Assembly: GCF_003173775.1 (NCBI RefSeq)
Contig: NZ_CP029552.1
Location: 4,157,001 to 4,221,000, forward strand
Direction of reading: 5' to 3'
Length of the DNA: 64,000 nucleotides
Source: Methylobacterium sp. 17Sr1-1
GTDB lineage: Bacteria > Pseudomonadota > Alphaproteobacteria > Rhizobiales > Beijerinckiaceae
Under the pieces are notes generated by a model. The model was not told where the DNA came from. It worked only from the letters and a program-made list of their open reading frames with translations, and ran no database searches. Of this stretch, positions 1 to 7,700 are shown piece by piece. The position numbers and the translations under genes are program-made. Numbering within the stretch: the stretch's first letter is position 1; each line of letters opens with the position of its first letter.

Positions 1-422
1 GCGACGGCCCGCGCCCGCAGGAGCGCCTCGCGAAAACCCGCCACCGTGGCGATGTCGGGGAGCGGCGCGCCGTCGCGGACCGCGACGCCGATGCCGACCT
101 TCGCGAGCGGCACCGGCGGCCCGCCGGCGAGGCGCTGCTCCCGGATCAGCGCCTCGAAGCCGCCCGGGGTCAGCACCACGAGGTCGGGCCGCGCCCCGTC
201 GCGGATCGCCTGCGCCACCGCCCCGGCGGTGTCGTTGCGGATCGTGACCGTGTGGCCGGTGCGCCGCTCGAAATCCGGCACCAGGGCGGCCGCGACGGGC
301 TTGTAGGCGCCGGTGGTCAGCAGCGTGATCTCGGCCGCCCGCGCGGGGGCGACCAGGGCGAGGACGAGGCAGACGGTACCGACGCGGCGCAAGGCGCGGA
401 TCGGAATCGTGACGCGGCGCAT
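1..422 (-). CDS. ModA-like ABC transporter periplasmic substrate-binding protein (5' part, runs off the window)
   Basis: Only the first 140 residues are present; the gene continues past base 1. It starts at an ATG whose complement lies at 420-422. A basic N-terminus and hydrophobic core ending near AARA (about residues 1-32) form a signal peptide. The mature part opens EITLLTTGAYKPV and continues with FERRTGHTVTI and RPDLVVLTPGGFEAL, the pattern of class II periplasmic binding proteins of the molybdate (ModA) type. It is expected to bind an anion or oxyanion in the periplasm for an ABC importer, but no permease or ATPase gene is visible and the ligand cannot be told from this fragment. It lies 67 bases downstream of hpnK on the same strand, so it could be read from the hopanoid operon. 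Confidence 0.75.
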   Translation of the reverse strand, partial: MRRVTIPIRALRRVGTVCLVLALVAPARAAEITLLTTGAYKPVAAALVPDFERRTGHTVTIRNDTAGAVAQAIRDGARPDLVVLTPGGFEALIREQRLAGGPPVPLAKVGIGVAVRDGAPLPDIATVAGFREALLRARAV

Positions 423-489
423 GCAGGAGGCTCCCGGAGAACGGGCCGCGTGCCCGGCCCCGCCCCTCGGTAGCCGACCCGGTCTCCGT

Positions 490-1362
490 TCAGCGAGCGA
501 AATCCGAGAAGCCGCCGGTGACGGCGCCGGAGGCCGCCAGCGCCGCCCGGCTCGCGGGCGCCACCAGGGCGGCGAGTTCCTGCGCATAGGCGTAGCCAGG
601 TGCCTCGCCGGGAAAGCCGCCCTCGGTGGCGGGGTGCAGGTAGAGCTCGGTCAGCCCGTTCGGCAGTTGGCCCAGCAGGGCTTGGACCCGGACGGGCGTC
701 ATCTCCCCCGACCAGGCGAGGCCGAGCACGTGGTCCGGGACCAGGAGCCCGGCGCGCCGGGCCCGGGCGCGCAGCAGCGCCGACCACGGCGCGGTGTCGA
801 GGGCGAGGCTAGGGCGCGCCCCGGGCTCGGCGCGACGCAAGGTGTCGCGCGGCTCGCGCGGCACCCGGATCGCCCGCATGCCGTAGTCGCGCCCGACCCG
901 CAGCACCATGCCGGCGATGATCGGGTGGATGTGGAAGTGCTTGTGCGCGTTGACGTGGTCGAGGGGCAGCCCGGTCGTCCGGAAGGCCTCGAACTGGGCC
1001 CGGATCTCGGCCTCGAGCTGGCGGCGGGCGCGGGGCTTGAGGGCGAGATCGAGCCCGAGCCGCGCCTGGTCGGCCCGCATCAGCCCGGCGCCGTCGGTGA
1101 GGTCGGGCAACTGCGCCGCCGGCAGGGTCGGCCAGGCCTCGACCATCACGAGGTGCAGGCCGACCCGCAGGGACGGCATCGCCTGCGCCCGCGCCAGCGC
1201 GTCGGCAGCGCCGGGCGCCGACACCATCAGGCTCGCGGCGGTGAGGATGCCATGGCGATGGGCCTGCTCCACCGCCGCGTTGACCTGGGGCGACAGGCCG
1301 AAATCGTCCGAGGTGACGACGAGGCACTTGCGGGGCACGGGCGTGGTCATGGTCGGCTTCAT
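490..1362 (-). CDS. hpnK: HpnK, YdjC/ChbG-type deacetylase of hopanoid side-chain synthesis
   Basis: A 290-residue member of the YdjC (ChbG) deacetylase family. The metal-binding SDDFG motif lies at about residues 17-21, and a second ligand region, HVNAHKHFHIHP, near residue 135. Published genetics in Burkholderia cenocepacia (Schmerk and colleagues) assigns HpnK the deacetylation of BHT-N-acetylglucosamine to BHT-glucosamine, between HpnI and HpnJ. The position right after hpnJ and hpnI supports this against a chitooligosaccharide role. A second in-frame ATG lies four codons inside, and neither start has a strong ribosome site. A 32-base perfect palindrome separates it from hpnJ, so it may be expressed less than the upstream genes or from its own promoter. 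Confidence 0.9.
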   Translation of the reverse strand: MKPTMTTPVPRKCLVVTSDDFGLSPQVNAAVEQAHRHGILTAASLMVSAPGAADALARAQAMPSLRVGLHLVMVEAWPTLPAAQLPDLTDGAGLMRADQARLGLDLALKPRARRQLEAEIRAQFEAFRTTGLPLDHVNAHKHFHIHPIIAGMVLRVGRDYGMRAIRVPREPRDTLRRAEPGARPSLALDTAPWSALLRARARRAGLLVPDHVLGLAWSGEMTPVRVQALLGQLPNGLTELYLHPATEGGFPGEAPGYAYAQELAALVAPASRAALAASGAVTGGFSDFAR

Positions 1363-1378
1363 GTCTCGCGATGCGAAA

Positions 1379-1410
1379 GAGCCTCCCCGTCCGGCCGGAC
1401 GGGGAGGCTC
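1379..1410 (-). terminator. Perfect 32-base palindrome between hpnJ and hpnK, intrinsic-terminator-like
   Basis: The 16-base arms (GAGCCTCCCCGTCCGG and its complement) meet with no spacer. Read on the minus strand they are followed by TTTCGC, a short T run. It sits 35 bases after the hpnJ stop and 17 bases before the hpnK start. The form fits an intrinsic terminator or attenuator inside the hpn operon. The T run is short, so termination may be partial. Confidence 0.6.
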
Positions 1411-1445
1411 GCGCCCGCTTGTACGGGATCGTCGGTCTTAAGAGC

Positions 1446-2885
1446 TTACGCCGCCTTCTTGGCGACGCCCTGGCGCTCGCGCAGGAAGTGCCAGAACTCG
1501 ACGCCCTCGCGCAGGCGGCGCTTCATCATGTCGGGCGAGCGCACCATCTCGCTGACGATCGAGGCGATCTTCGGGGCGCGGAAGTAGAATTTCTTGTAGA
1601 ACTCCTCCACCGAGTTGAAGATCTCGGTGTGGGACAGGTGCGGGTAATGCAGCGGCGCGATCTGCACGCCGTTCTCGTCGACCAGCTCGGCGTTGTCCTT
1701 GTCGAGCCAGCCGTTCTCCACGGCCTGCTTGTACAGGAAGGTGCCCGGGTAGGGCGCTGCGAGCGAGACCTGGATGGTGTGCGGGTTGATCCGCTTGGCG
1801 AAGGCGATCGTCTCCTGGATCGTCTCCTTGGTCTCGCCGGGCAGGCCGAGGATGAAGGTGCCGTGGATCGCGATGCCGAGATCGTGGCAATCCTGCGTGA
1901 ACTTCTCCGCGACCTCGACCCTCATGCCCTTCTTGATGTTGTGCAGGATCTGCTGGTTGCCGGACTCGTAGCCGACCAGCAGCAGGCGCAGGCCGTTCTC
2001 CTTGAGCACCTTCAGGGTCTCGCGCGGCACGTTGGCCTTGGCGTTGCACGACCAGGTCACGCCGAGCTTGCCGAGCTCGCGGGCGATCTCCTCCGCGCGC
2101 GGGAGGTTGTCGGTGAAGGTGTCGTCGTCGAAGAAGAACTCCTTGGTCTGCGGGAACTCCTTCAGGCAGTACTTGATCTCCTCGATCACGTGCGCGACCG
2201 AGCGGGTGCGGTAGGTGTGGCCGCCGACCGTCTGCGGCCACAGGCAGAAGGTGCAGCGCGACTTGCAGCCCCGGCCCGAATAGAACGAGATGTAGGGGTG
2301 CTTCAGGTAGCCGATGAAGTACTTCTCCATCTGCAGGTCGCGCTTGTAGACCGAGGTCACGAACGGCAGCTGGTCCATGTCGGTCATGATCTCGCGGTCC
2401 GGGTTGTGGACCACGACACCGTCGGCGTCGCGATAGGAGAGACCCTTGATCTCCGCCATCGGCACGCCGTCGGCGACCTCCTTGACGGTGAAGTCGAACT
2501 CGTTGCGGGCGCAGAAATCGACCGCGGGGGCCTGGGCCATGGCGCCGGCGGCGTCCACCGCGACCTTGGCGCCGATCAGGCCGGCGATCAGCTTCGGGTT
2601 GGCCGCCTTCAGCGCCTCGATCGTCTTCACGTCCGACTTGAACGACGGCACCGAGGTGTGCAGCACCACGAGGTCGAAGTCGTTGGCCTGGGCGACGATC
2701 TCCGGCAGCTTGATGTCGTGCGGCGGCGCGTCGATCAGCTTGGAGTTCGGCACGAGCGCCGCCGGCTGGGCGAGCCAGGTCGGGTACCAGAACGACTTGA
2801 TCTCGCGCTTGGCCTGGTAGCGCGAGCCGGCGCCGCCGTCGAAGCCGTCGAAGGTGGGGGCCTGGAGGAAGAGGGTCCGCATCAT
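1446..2885 (-). CDS. hpnJ: HpnJ, cobalamin-binding-type radical SAM enzyme forming BHT cyclitol ether
   Basis: 479 residues. The N-terminal half (about 1-150) has a B12-binding-like Rossmann layout (DLVVLHTSVPSF, LIAGLIGAKVAV). The radical SAM core begins at GRGCKSRCTFC, which carries the CxxxCxxC iron-sulfur ligands at Cys207, Cys211 and Cys214. Later it shows FFDDDTF, VGYESGNQ and a GTFILGLPGET motif typical of B12-dependent radical SAM proteins. HpnJ is required to convert BHT-glucosamine into BHT cyclitol ether, a ring contraction of the sugar. It lies between hpnI (74 bases upstream) and hpnK. Two adjacent ATG codons start it and I take the first. Confidence 0.93.
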   Translation of the reverse strand: MMRTLFLQAPTFDGFDGGAGSRYQAKREIKSFWYPTWLAQPAALVPNSKLIDAPPHDIKLPEIVAQANDFDLVVLHTSVPSFKSDVKTIEALKAANPKLIAGLIGAKVAVDAAGAMAQAPAVDFCARNEFDFTVKEVADGVPMAEIKGLSYRDADGVVVHNPDREIMTDMDQLPFVTSVYKRDLQMEKYFIGYLKHPYISFYSGRGCKSRCTFCLWPQTVGGHTYRTRSVAHVIEEIKYCLKEFPQTKEFFFDDDTFTDNLPRAEEIARELGKLGVTWSCNAKANVPRETLKVLKENGLRLLLVGYESGNQQILHNIKKGMRVEVAEKFTQDCHDLGIAIHGTFILGLPGETKETIQETIAFAKRINPHTIQVSLAAPYPGTFLYKQAVENGWLDKDNAELVDENGVQIAPLHYPHLSHTEIFNSVEEFYKKFYFRAPKIASIVSEMVRSPDMMKRRLREGVEFWHFLRERQGVAKKAA

Positions 2886-2959
2886 CGGGGGAATCGTCTC
2901 TTGAGCAGGAAGCCGCGGTCACGGCCGGTGAGGCCGCCGGGCGGCCCGATGAGGTGTCT

Positions 2960-4144
2960 TTAAGTCGAGGGAGCGCCGGACTCGCGGGCGAGGCCGGATT
3001 CCGGGATCAGCGTACCGTCCGCAACGACCCGATAATCATGACCTTTCCAAGTCACGGCACCGGACATGAAGCACCAGGCGAAGCCGGCGAAGGACAGGAG
3101 GTCGCGGATCGGCAGGAGCCAGTAGGGATGCGGCTCGAGACCGAAGGCCCGCTCGACCCGCACGCACAGCACGATCCGGCAGGCGAGCGCGAGCGCCGCG
3201 GTGGCGAGCGTGTAGGCGCCCGAATCGGGCAGGAGCGCGGCGATCAGCGCCAGCGGGAAGGCGTGGGTGACGAGCGTGCCGGCGTAGCCGGCCGGATCGA
3301 CGTTGCGGATGGTGCGGTTCCACCGGGTCTCGTGGCGCCACAGGCCGGCGAGCGAGGTGTCGACGCAGGTATGCCCGATGGTGAAGTTCGGGATCGCCAC
3401 GATGCCTCCTTCAGCGCGGAGCGCCGCCCCGAGGGTGTAGTCGTCGGCGAGATCGTCGCGGATCGCCTCGAAGCCGCCGATGCGGGCGAGCACCTCGGTG
3501 CGGAACGCGATGGTGGAGCCGAAGCACGGATCGGCGAGGCCGAGGCCCGTGCCCATCAGGACGTTGGGCAGGAACTGCGTGTCGATGGCGAGCGCCGAGA
3601 GATGCGCCCAGACGCCGCCATTCGCCGGCACGCCGTGATAGAGGCAGGTGACGCCGGACACGCCGGGGCGGGCGAGCTCCGCGACGATGCGCTCGAGGTA
3701 GTCGGGCGCCACCACCATGTCGCTGTCGGCCAGCACCACGACGTCGTGGGCGATCAGCCCCGCCATGTTGATCAGGTTCGAGACCTTGCGGTTCGCGCCG
3801 TGCTGGCGGGCGTCGATCACCAGGTCGATGCGCAACTCGGGGTGCTCGGCCTGGAGCCGGTGCACCACGGCGATCGCCGGATCGGCGGCGTTCTGCACCC
3901 CGAACACCACCTGGACGGCGCCCGCATAGGCCTGGGCGCAGAAGGTGGTGAGGTTGTGGTGCAGGTTCGGCTCGTCGCCGCAGAGCGGCTTGAGCAGGGT
4001 CACGGAGGGGCGGGGCGCGTCGGGCGCGAGGCGCGGCACCGGCTGCCCGGCGAGGCGCCCGGCGAGCCAGGCGGTCGTCAGGCCGTACACGCATCCGGCG
4101 AGCGCCAGGACGAGCAGGAGGGCGGAGATCCAGGTCCATTCCAT
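2960..4144 (-). CDS. hpnI: HpnI, hopanoid glycosyltransferase (GT2)
   Basis: 394 residues. An N-terminal membrane segment (about 4-24) precedes a GT2 catalytic domain: a nucleotide-binding start near PSVTLLKPLCGDEPN (47-60), the metal-binding DSD at 140-142, FGSTIAFR (208-215), DDYTLG (234-239) and the acceptor-site RW at 274-275. The C-terminal third holds several hydrophobic segments. This matches the ceramide-glucosyltransferase-like HpnI family, which adds N-acetylglucosamine to bacteriohopanetetrol on the cytoplasmic face of the membrane. It is the first of the three side-chain enzymes here (hpnI, hpnJ, hpnK on the minus strand), with hpnM 148 bases upstream. Confidence 0.9.
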   Translation of the reverse strand: MEWTWISALLLVLALAGCVYGLTTAWLAGRLAGQPVPRLAPDAPRPSVTLLKPLCGDEPNLHHNLTTFCAQAYAGAVQVVFGVQNAADPAIAVVHRLQAEHPELRIDLVIDARQHGANRKVSNLINMAGLIAHDVVVLADSDMVVAPDYLERIVAELARPGVSGVTCLYHGVPANGGVWAHLSALAIDTQFLPNVLMGTGLGLADPCFGSTIAFRTEVLARIGGFEAIRDDLADDYTLGAALRAEGGIVAIPNFTIGHTCVDTSLAGLWRHETRWNRTIRNVDPAGYAGTLVTHAFPLALIAALLPDSGAYTLATAALALACRIVLCVRVERAFGLEPHPYWLLPIRDLLSFAGFAWCFMSGAVTWKGHDYRVVADGTLIPESGLARESGAPST

Positions 4145-4292
4145 GGCGTGGCGGCGATCCCTGGGAGGAGTTGGCCGCGCGGCAGGCGCGCGGCGGGCTG
4201 TGTTGTGGGTTGAGGGTGCGGGCGGAGGGTAAGCACTTCGTGACCGCCGGCCGTCACGGGCCGGCAGACGACTTGGCAGGCGACCCGGCGGG

Positions 4293-4946
4293 CTACTTGG
4301 CCGCCGGGGCCTTCGGTGCCGGCGCCGCCAGCATCGTCTCGGTGGACTTCCGCAGATGGGCGAGCAGACCGTCGGCCCCGCCCTCCTGCAGCGGCTCGGA
4401 GAAGCCGGTGCGCAGGGTGCCGGCCTCGCTCACCGTGCCCTGGAGGTAGACGTCGGTGATCCGGTTCTCGGCGTTCAGCACGTAATCGACCGGCGAGGTG
4501 TCGCCGCTGCCGTCGGTCACCGTGACGTGGACGATATGGCCGTTGCCGCGCGGCTCGCTCTTCGGGTCGATGGCGAATTTGCTGCCCGTCGCGGCGCTGA
4601 GCCGCGTGGCGTAGGTCGCCGGGAGATAGGCCTCGAAGGCGGTGACCAGGGCTTGCTGCTTGTCGGCCGGGATGTCCTTCCAGCGGGTGCCGACGCCGAG
4701 GCGCAGCATCGCCGGCAGGTCGAACGACTCCTTCATCGGGCCGGACAGGGTCTCGGCCCGGGCACGCACGTCGCCGGCCTTGAGCGCGGCCTCGAGGGCG
4801 TCGGTCATGCGCCGCACGGTCGCGACCGCCGGATCGCCCTCCCCGGCCGCGGGGGCAGCGGCGGGAGTTTGGGCCAGGGTCGGCAGCGCCGCCGTGAGGA
4901 GGCCGGCGATCGTCAGGCTGCGCAGGGTCTCGCGTCGGGTCTGCAC
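4293..4946 (-). CDS. hpnM: HpnM, MlaC/Ttg2D-family periplasmic lipid-binding protein
   Basis: 217 residues with an N-terminal signal sequence (basic RRETLR, then a hydrophobic stretch to about residue 25). The mature domain shows the MlaC/Ttg2 pattern: SFDLPAMLRLGVGTRWKDI, FEAYLPATYATRLS and a PVDYVLNAENRITDVYLQG strand. MlaC relatives ferry phospholipid between membranes; HpnM is the hopanoid-cluster paralogue and is inferred to act in the periplasm on hopanoids or accompanying lipids. It begins 4 bases after the hpnL stop, so the two are almost certainly co-transcribed and probably translationally coupled. The C-terminus is Ala/Pro/Lys-rich and probably disordered. Confidence 0.85.
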   Translation of the reverse strand: MQTRRETLRSLTIAGLLTAALPTLAQTPAAAPAAGEGDPAVATVRRMTDALEAALKAGDVRARAETLSGPMKESFDLPAMLRLGVGTRWKDIPADKQQALVTAFEAYLPATYATRLSAATGSKFAIDPKSEPRGNGHIVHVTVTDGSGDTSPVDYVLNAENRITDVYLQGTVSEAGTLRTGFSEPLQEGGADGLLAHLRKSTETMLAAPAPKAPAAK

Positions 4947-4950
4947 CAGG

Positions 4951-6036
4951 TCACTCTCCTTTGCCGTCGGCGGGCGCCGCGGCGTAGCCGTAAGCAGGCA
5001 TCGGCGCCTGACGCAGCTGGGTGTCGCGCGGGCGCATCCATGCCCGCAGGGCCGCGCCGATCCCGGCCGCCGGACGGCCCGGGTCGGCCTCGTTCTCCAT
5101 GGCGTGCCACAGCATCAGGCTCGGCAGCCCGACGGCGAGGTCGGCCAGGCGCTTGATCAGCGAGAGGGCCAAAGCCGCCTCGGCCGGGATGCCGAACACG
5201 GCGCAGAGCGCGATCAGGCCGCCCTCCTGGGCCCCGAGCGCGCCCGGCACCGCGAAGGCCGCGCCGCGCACGGCTTGCGCCAGGCTCTCGATCACGATCG
5301 CCTCGAGGAAGCCGACCTCGTAGCCCATGAAGCGGAGCGCGATCCAGACCTCGAAGGTGCCGATGATCCAGCCGAACAGATGCGTGCCGATGGCGGTGAG
5401 AATGCGGCCGCGGGCGGCGTAGAGGCCGCGCAGGCGCTCGAACATCACGTCGACCGCGCCGAAGATGCGCCACTCGCGCCCCCCGGCGAAGCGGTTGATC
5501 GCCGCCTGGAGCAGGCTCTGCCCGAAGCGGCGCTGCACCAGGTAGAACGCCACGAGGGCCGGCGCCGCCACCACGAGGCCGAGGCCCACGTAGTGCACGA
5601 TCGGCCCGTCGCCGCCCAGCGCCACCAGGATGCCGAGGCCGGCCAGCGTGAACAGGAACTGGGTCAGCGCCTGGACCATCAGGTCGACGAGGGTGGAGGC
5701 GCCCGACAGGGCGCCGGACACCCGCTCGCGCGTCAGCAGCCGGGCGCCGATCAGGTCGCCGCCGACCTGCGCCACGGGCAGGAGCGTGTTGATGCCCTCT
5801 CGCACGAAGCGCACGCTGACGCAGGCCCGCAGCAGCGGCCTCTCGCCGCGGGGAAACACCACCCACCAGCCGAGACCCGCCCAGGCGACGGCGACGAAGC
5901 GCGCCACCACGACCAGCACGGCGCCCCAGCCGGACGCCCACAGGGCCGCCGCGACCGCCTCCGGCCCCGAGGAGACGAACAGGCCGATCACGGTGCAGAG
6001 GCCGGCGATCAGGCCCAGTGTCGTCAGTCGCTTCAT
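4951..6036 (-). CDS. hpnL: HpnL, flippase-like integral membrane protein of the hopanoid cluster
   Basis: 361 residues from the ATG complement at 6034-6036. I prefer this start to longer readings because the extra upstream residues are not membrane-like. It has about eight hydrophobic segments and resembles the lysylphosphatidylglycerol-synthase transmembrane family (UPF0104/AglD2-like). Recognisable parts are VAQVGGDLIGARLL, the EAIVIESLAQAVRGAAFAVPG helix and GALGAQEGGLIALC. HpnL is assigned to hopanoid clusters by association and is thought to be a transporter or flippase-like component, without a demonstrated reaction. It is the first gene of the minus-strand hpnL-M-I-J-K run, and the divergent amidinotransferase gene starts 310 bases away. 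Confidence 0.85.
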   Translation of the reverse strand: MKRLTTLGLIAGLCTVIGLFVSSGPEAVAAALWASGWGAVLVVVARFVAVAWAGLGWWVVFPRGERPLLRACVSVRFVREGINTLLPVAQVGGDLIGARLLTRERVSGALSGASTLVDLMVQALTQFLFTLAGLGILVALGGDGPIVHYVGLGLVVAAPALVAFYLVQRRFGQSLLQAAINRFAGGREWRIFGAVDVMFERLRGLYAARGRILTAIGTHLFGWIIGTFEVWIALRFMGYEVGFLEAIVIESLAQAVRGAAFAVPGALGAQEGGLIALCAVFGIPAEAALALSLIKRLADLAVGLPSLMLWHAMENEADPGRPAAGIGAALRAWMRPRDTQLRQAPMPAYGYAAAPADGKGE

Positions 6037-6346
6037 GACCCTCTTTCTGTCGCAGCGGCAGCGGCCCTCAGGGGGCGCGCCATTCCGGCAACGGAGTCGA
6101 AACAAAGCAGCGCCGTTGCATCCCGGCACGTTGCAGCTTTGATGGGCGCTGTCTATCACCGGCCGGACACAGTGCCGGCGAAACCGGCATCCATCACCGG
6201 CGCGGCGGGCCAGCCCAAAGCACCGCCGCCCAAGCAATGCCGCAAGCCTACATTACGGCGCATCGTCCTCCCCGCCCCGATTCGGCCGGCGGGGGCCGGA
6301 ACCGCGAAAGAAGGCCGCTCGTGACGGCCGCCAAGGGATGAACAGC
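6037..6346. promoter_or_regulatory. Divergent intergenic region, hpnL operon versus amidinotransferase
   Basis: This 310-base gap separates two outward-facing genes and must hold the promoters for both. I see no open frame with coding character. It contains short GCCGGC/ACCGGC-rich inverted motifs around 6160-6210. On the plus-strand side there is an ECF-type promoter candidate (6298-6323) and an AAGGG ribosome site at 6333-6337. No clear sigma-70 boxes can be read by eye at this G+C content. Confidence 0.6.
6298..6323 (+). promoter_or_regulatory. Possible EcfG-type (general stress) promoter before the amidinotransferase
   Basis: GGAAC at 6298-6302 is followed after 17 bases by CGTG at 6320-6323. 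The EcfG consensus in alphaproteobacteria is GGAAC, 16-17 bases, CGTT, so the last base mismatches. It lies 23 bases before the chosen start codon. The spacing and -35 box fit, but one mismatch in so short a motif makes this only suggestive. Confidence 0.3.
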
Positions 6347-7534
6347 ATGGATCGGGAGACGACCTTCGAGGCCGAGCGCGGTGGCGCGCTCGACGAGGCC
6401 GCCGCGCATGACCTGACGGCCTTCGGGGGCGACGCGCCCGGCCGGGCGCCGGCGCCGCAATCGCCGGTGATGGCCTGGAACGAGTGGGATCCGCTGGAGG
6501 AGGTGATCGTCGGCTCGCTCGACGGCGCCACGATCCCGACCCACCACCTGACGGTGATCTTCAACCTGCCGCGGGCCGCCCAGCCGTTCTACCGGCTCGC
6601 CTCGGGCTGGAAATATCCCGGCTTCATGAAGAAGCTCGCCCAGCAGGAGCTCGACGGCTTCATCAAGATCCTGGCCGGCGAGGGCGTGAAGATCCGCCGT
6701 CCGGACTCCGTGGACTTCTCGAAGAAGTTCCGCGCCCCGCGCTGGTCGTCGCGCGGCTTCTGCGTCGCCTGCCCGCGCGACCCGTACCTGGTGATCGGCG
6801 ACGAGATCATCGAGAGCCCGATGTGCTGGCGCTCGCGCTACTTCGAGGGCGACGCCTACCGCTCGCTGTTCAAGGAGTATTTCCGGGCCGGCGCGCGCTG
6901 GACCTCGGCGCCGCGGCCGCAGCTCACCGACGAGCTCTACAACTACGACTACCGGGTGCCGAACCTGAAGGCCGGCGAGCCGATGCAGTTCACGGTGAAC
7001 GAGTTCGAGCCCGTCTTCGACGCGGCCGACTTCGTGCGCTGCGGCCGCGACCTGTTCGTCACCCGCTCGAACGTGACGAACCTGATGGGCATCGAGTGGC
7101 TGCGCCGCCACCTCGGCCCGGGCTTCCGCATCCACGAGATCGAGAGCCGCTGCCCGCAGCCGATGCACATCGACTCGTCGTTCATGCCGCTCGCCCCCGG
7201 CAAGGTGCTGGTCAACCCCGACTACATCGACGTCGAGAAGCTGCCGGCGGTGCTCAAGAAGTGGGACGTGCTGATCGCGCCCCGCCCCGACCCCGTCGAG
7301 GGCTTCATGAGCAAGATCTCGATGTGCTCGCCCTGGACCTCGATCAACGTGCTCGCCATCGACGAGAAGAAGATCGTGGTCGATGCGAGCCAGCCGACGC
7401 TAATCAAGGCGCTCAAGGATTGGGGCTTCGACCCGATCCCGACGCCCTTCCTGTCCTACGGACCGTTCGGCGGCTCGTTCCACTGCGCCACGCTCGACGT
7501 GCGCCGGCGCGGCCCGCTGAAGTCGTACTTCTAG
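6347..7534 (+). CDS. Arginine:glycine-amidinotransferase-like enzyme (candidate hopanoid guanidinylase)
   Basis: 395 residues from the ATG at 6347, chosen because AAGGG at 6333-6337 stands 9 bases upstream; an ATG at 6338 directly abuts that site. The protein aligns by eye along most of its length with the animal AGAT / StrB1 amidinotransferase family. It has FDAADFVRCGRDLF (catalytic Asp), PMHIDSSF (catalytic His, about residue 274) and GGSFHCATLDVRRRG (catalytic Cys, about residue 380). Such enzymes move the amidino group of arginine to an amine. It faces away from hpnL-M-I-J-K, whose product carries a free amine on a cyclitol. Guanidinylation of BHT cyclitol ether is therefore my proposed role; guanidinoacetate or another small guanidine is the alternative. 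Confidence 0.9.
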   Translation: MDRETTFEAERGGALDEAAAHDLTAFGGDAPGRAPAPQSPVMAWNEWDPLEEVIVGSLDGATIPTHHLTVIFNLPRAAQPFYRLASGWKYPGFMKKLAQQELDGFIKILAGEGVKIRRPDSVDFSKKFRAPRWSSRGFCVACPRDPYLVIGDEIIESPMCWRSRYFEGDAYRSLFKEYFRAGARWTSAPRPQLTDELYNYDYRVPNLKAGEPMQFTVNEFEPVFDAADFVRCGRDLFVTRSNVTNLMGIEWLRRHLGPGFRIHEIESRCPQPMHIDSSFMPLAPGKVLVNPDYIDVEKLPAVLKKWDVLIAPRPDPVEGFMSKISMCSPWTSINVLAIDEKKIVVDASQPTLIKALKDWGFDPIPTPFLSYGPFGGSFHCATLDVRRRGPLKSYF

Positions 7535-7573
7535 GACGAGCGACTTAGGCGCCGGAGGCGTTCGAGAACGCCC

Positions 7574-7613
7574 GCATCGTCCCGGGACCGCCCAGCGGAT
7601 CCCGGGACGATGC
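7574..7613 (+). terminator. Perfect stem-loop downstream of the amidinotransferase
   Basis: The arms GCATCGTCCCGGGA (7574-7587) and TCCCGGGACGATGC (7600-7613) are exact complements around a 12-base loop. The structure lies 40 bases past the stop codon. No T run follows, so it is either a weak terminator or a transcript-stabilising hairpin. Confidence 0.5.
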
Positions 7614-7700
7614 CCCGATCCCGTTCGCGGTTTCGTTACGATCGGCCGGTCATGGAGGAGGTCGGCGCAGAGCCGTCCGCCACCCGAAGGCCGTCGCCCG

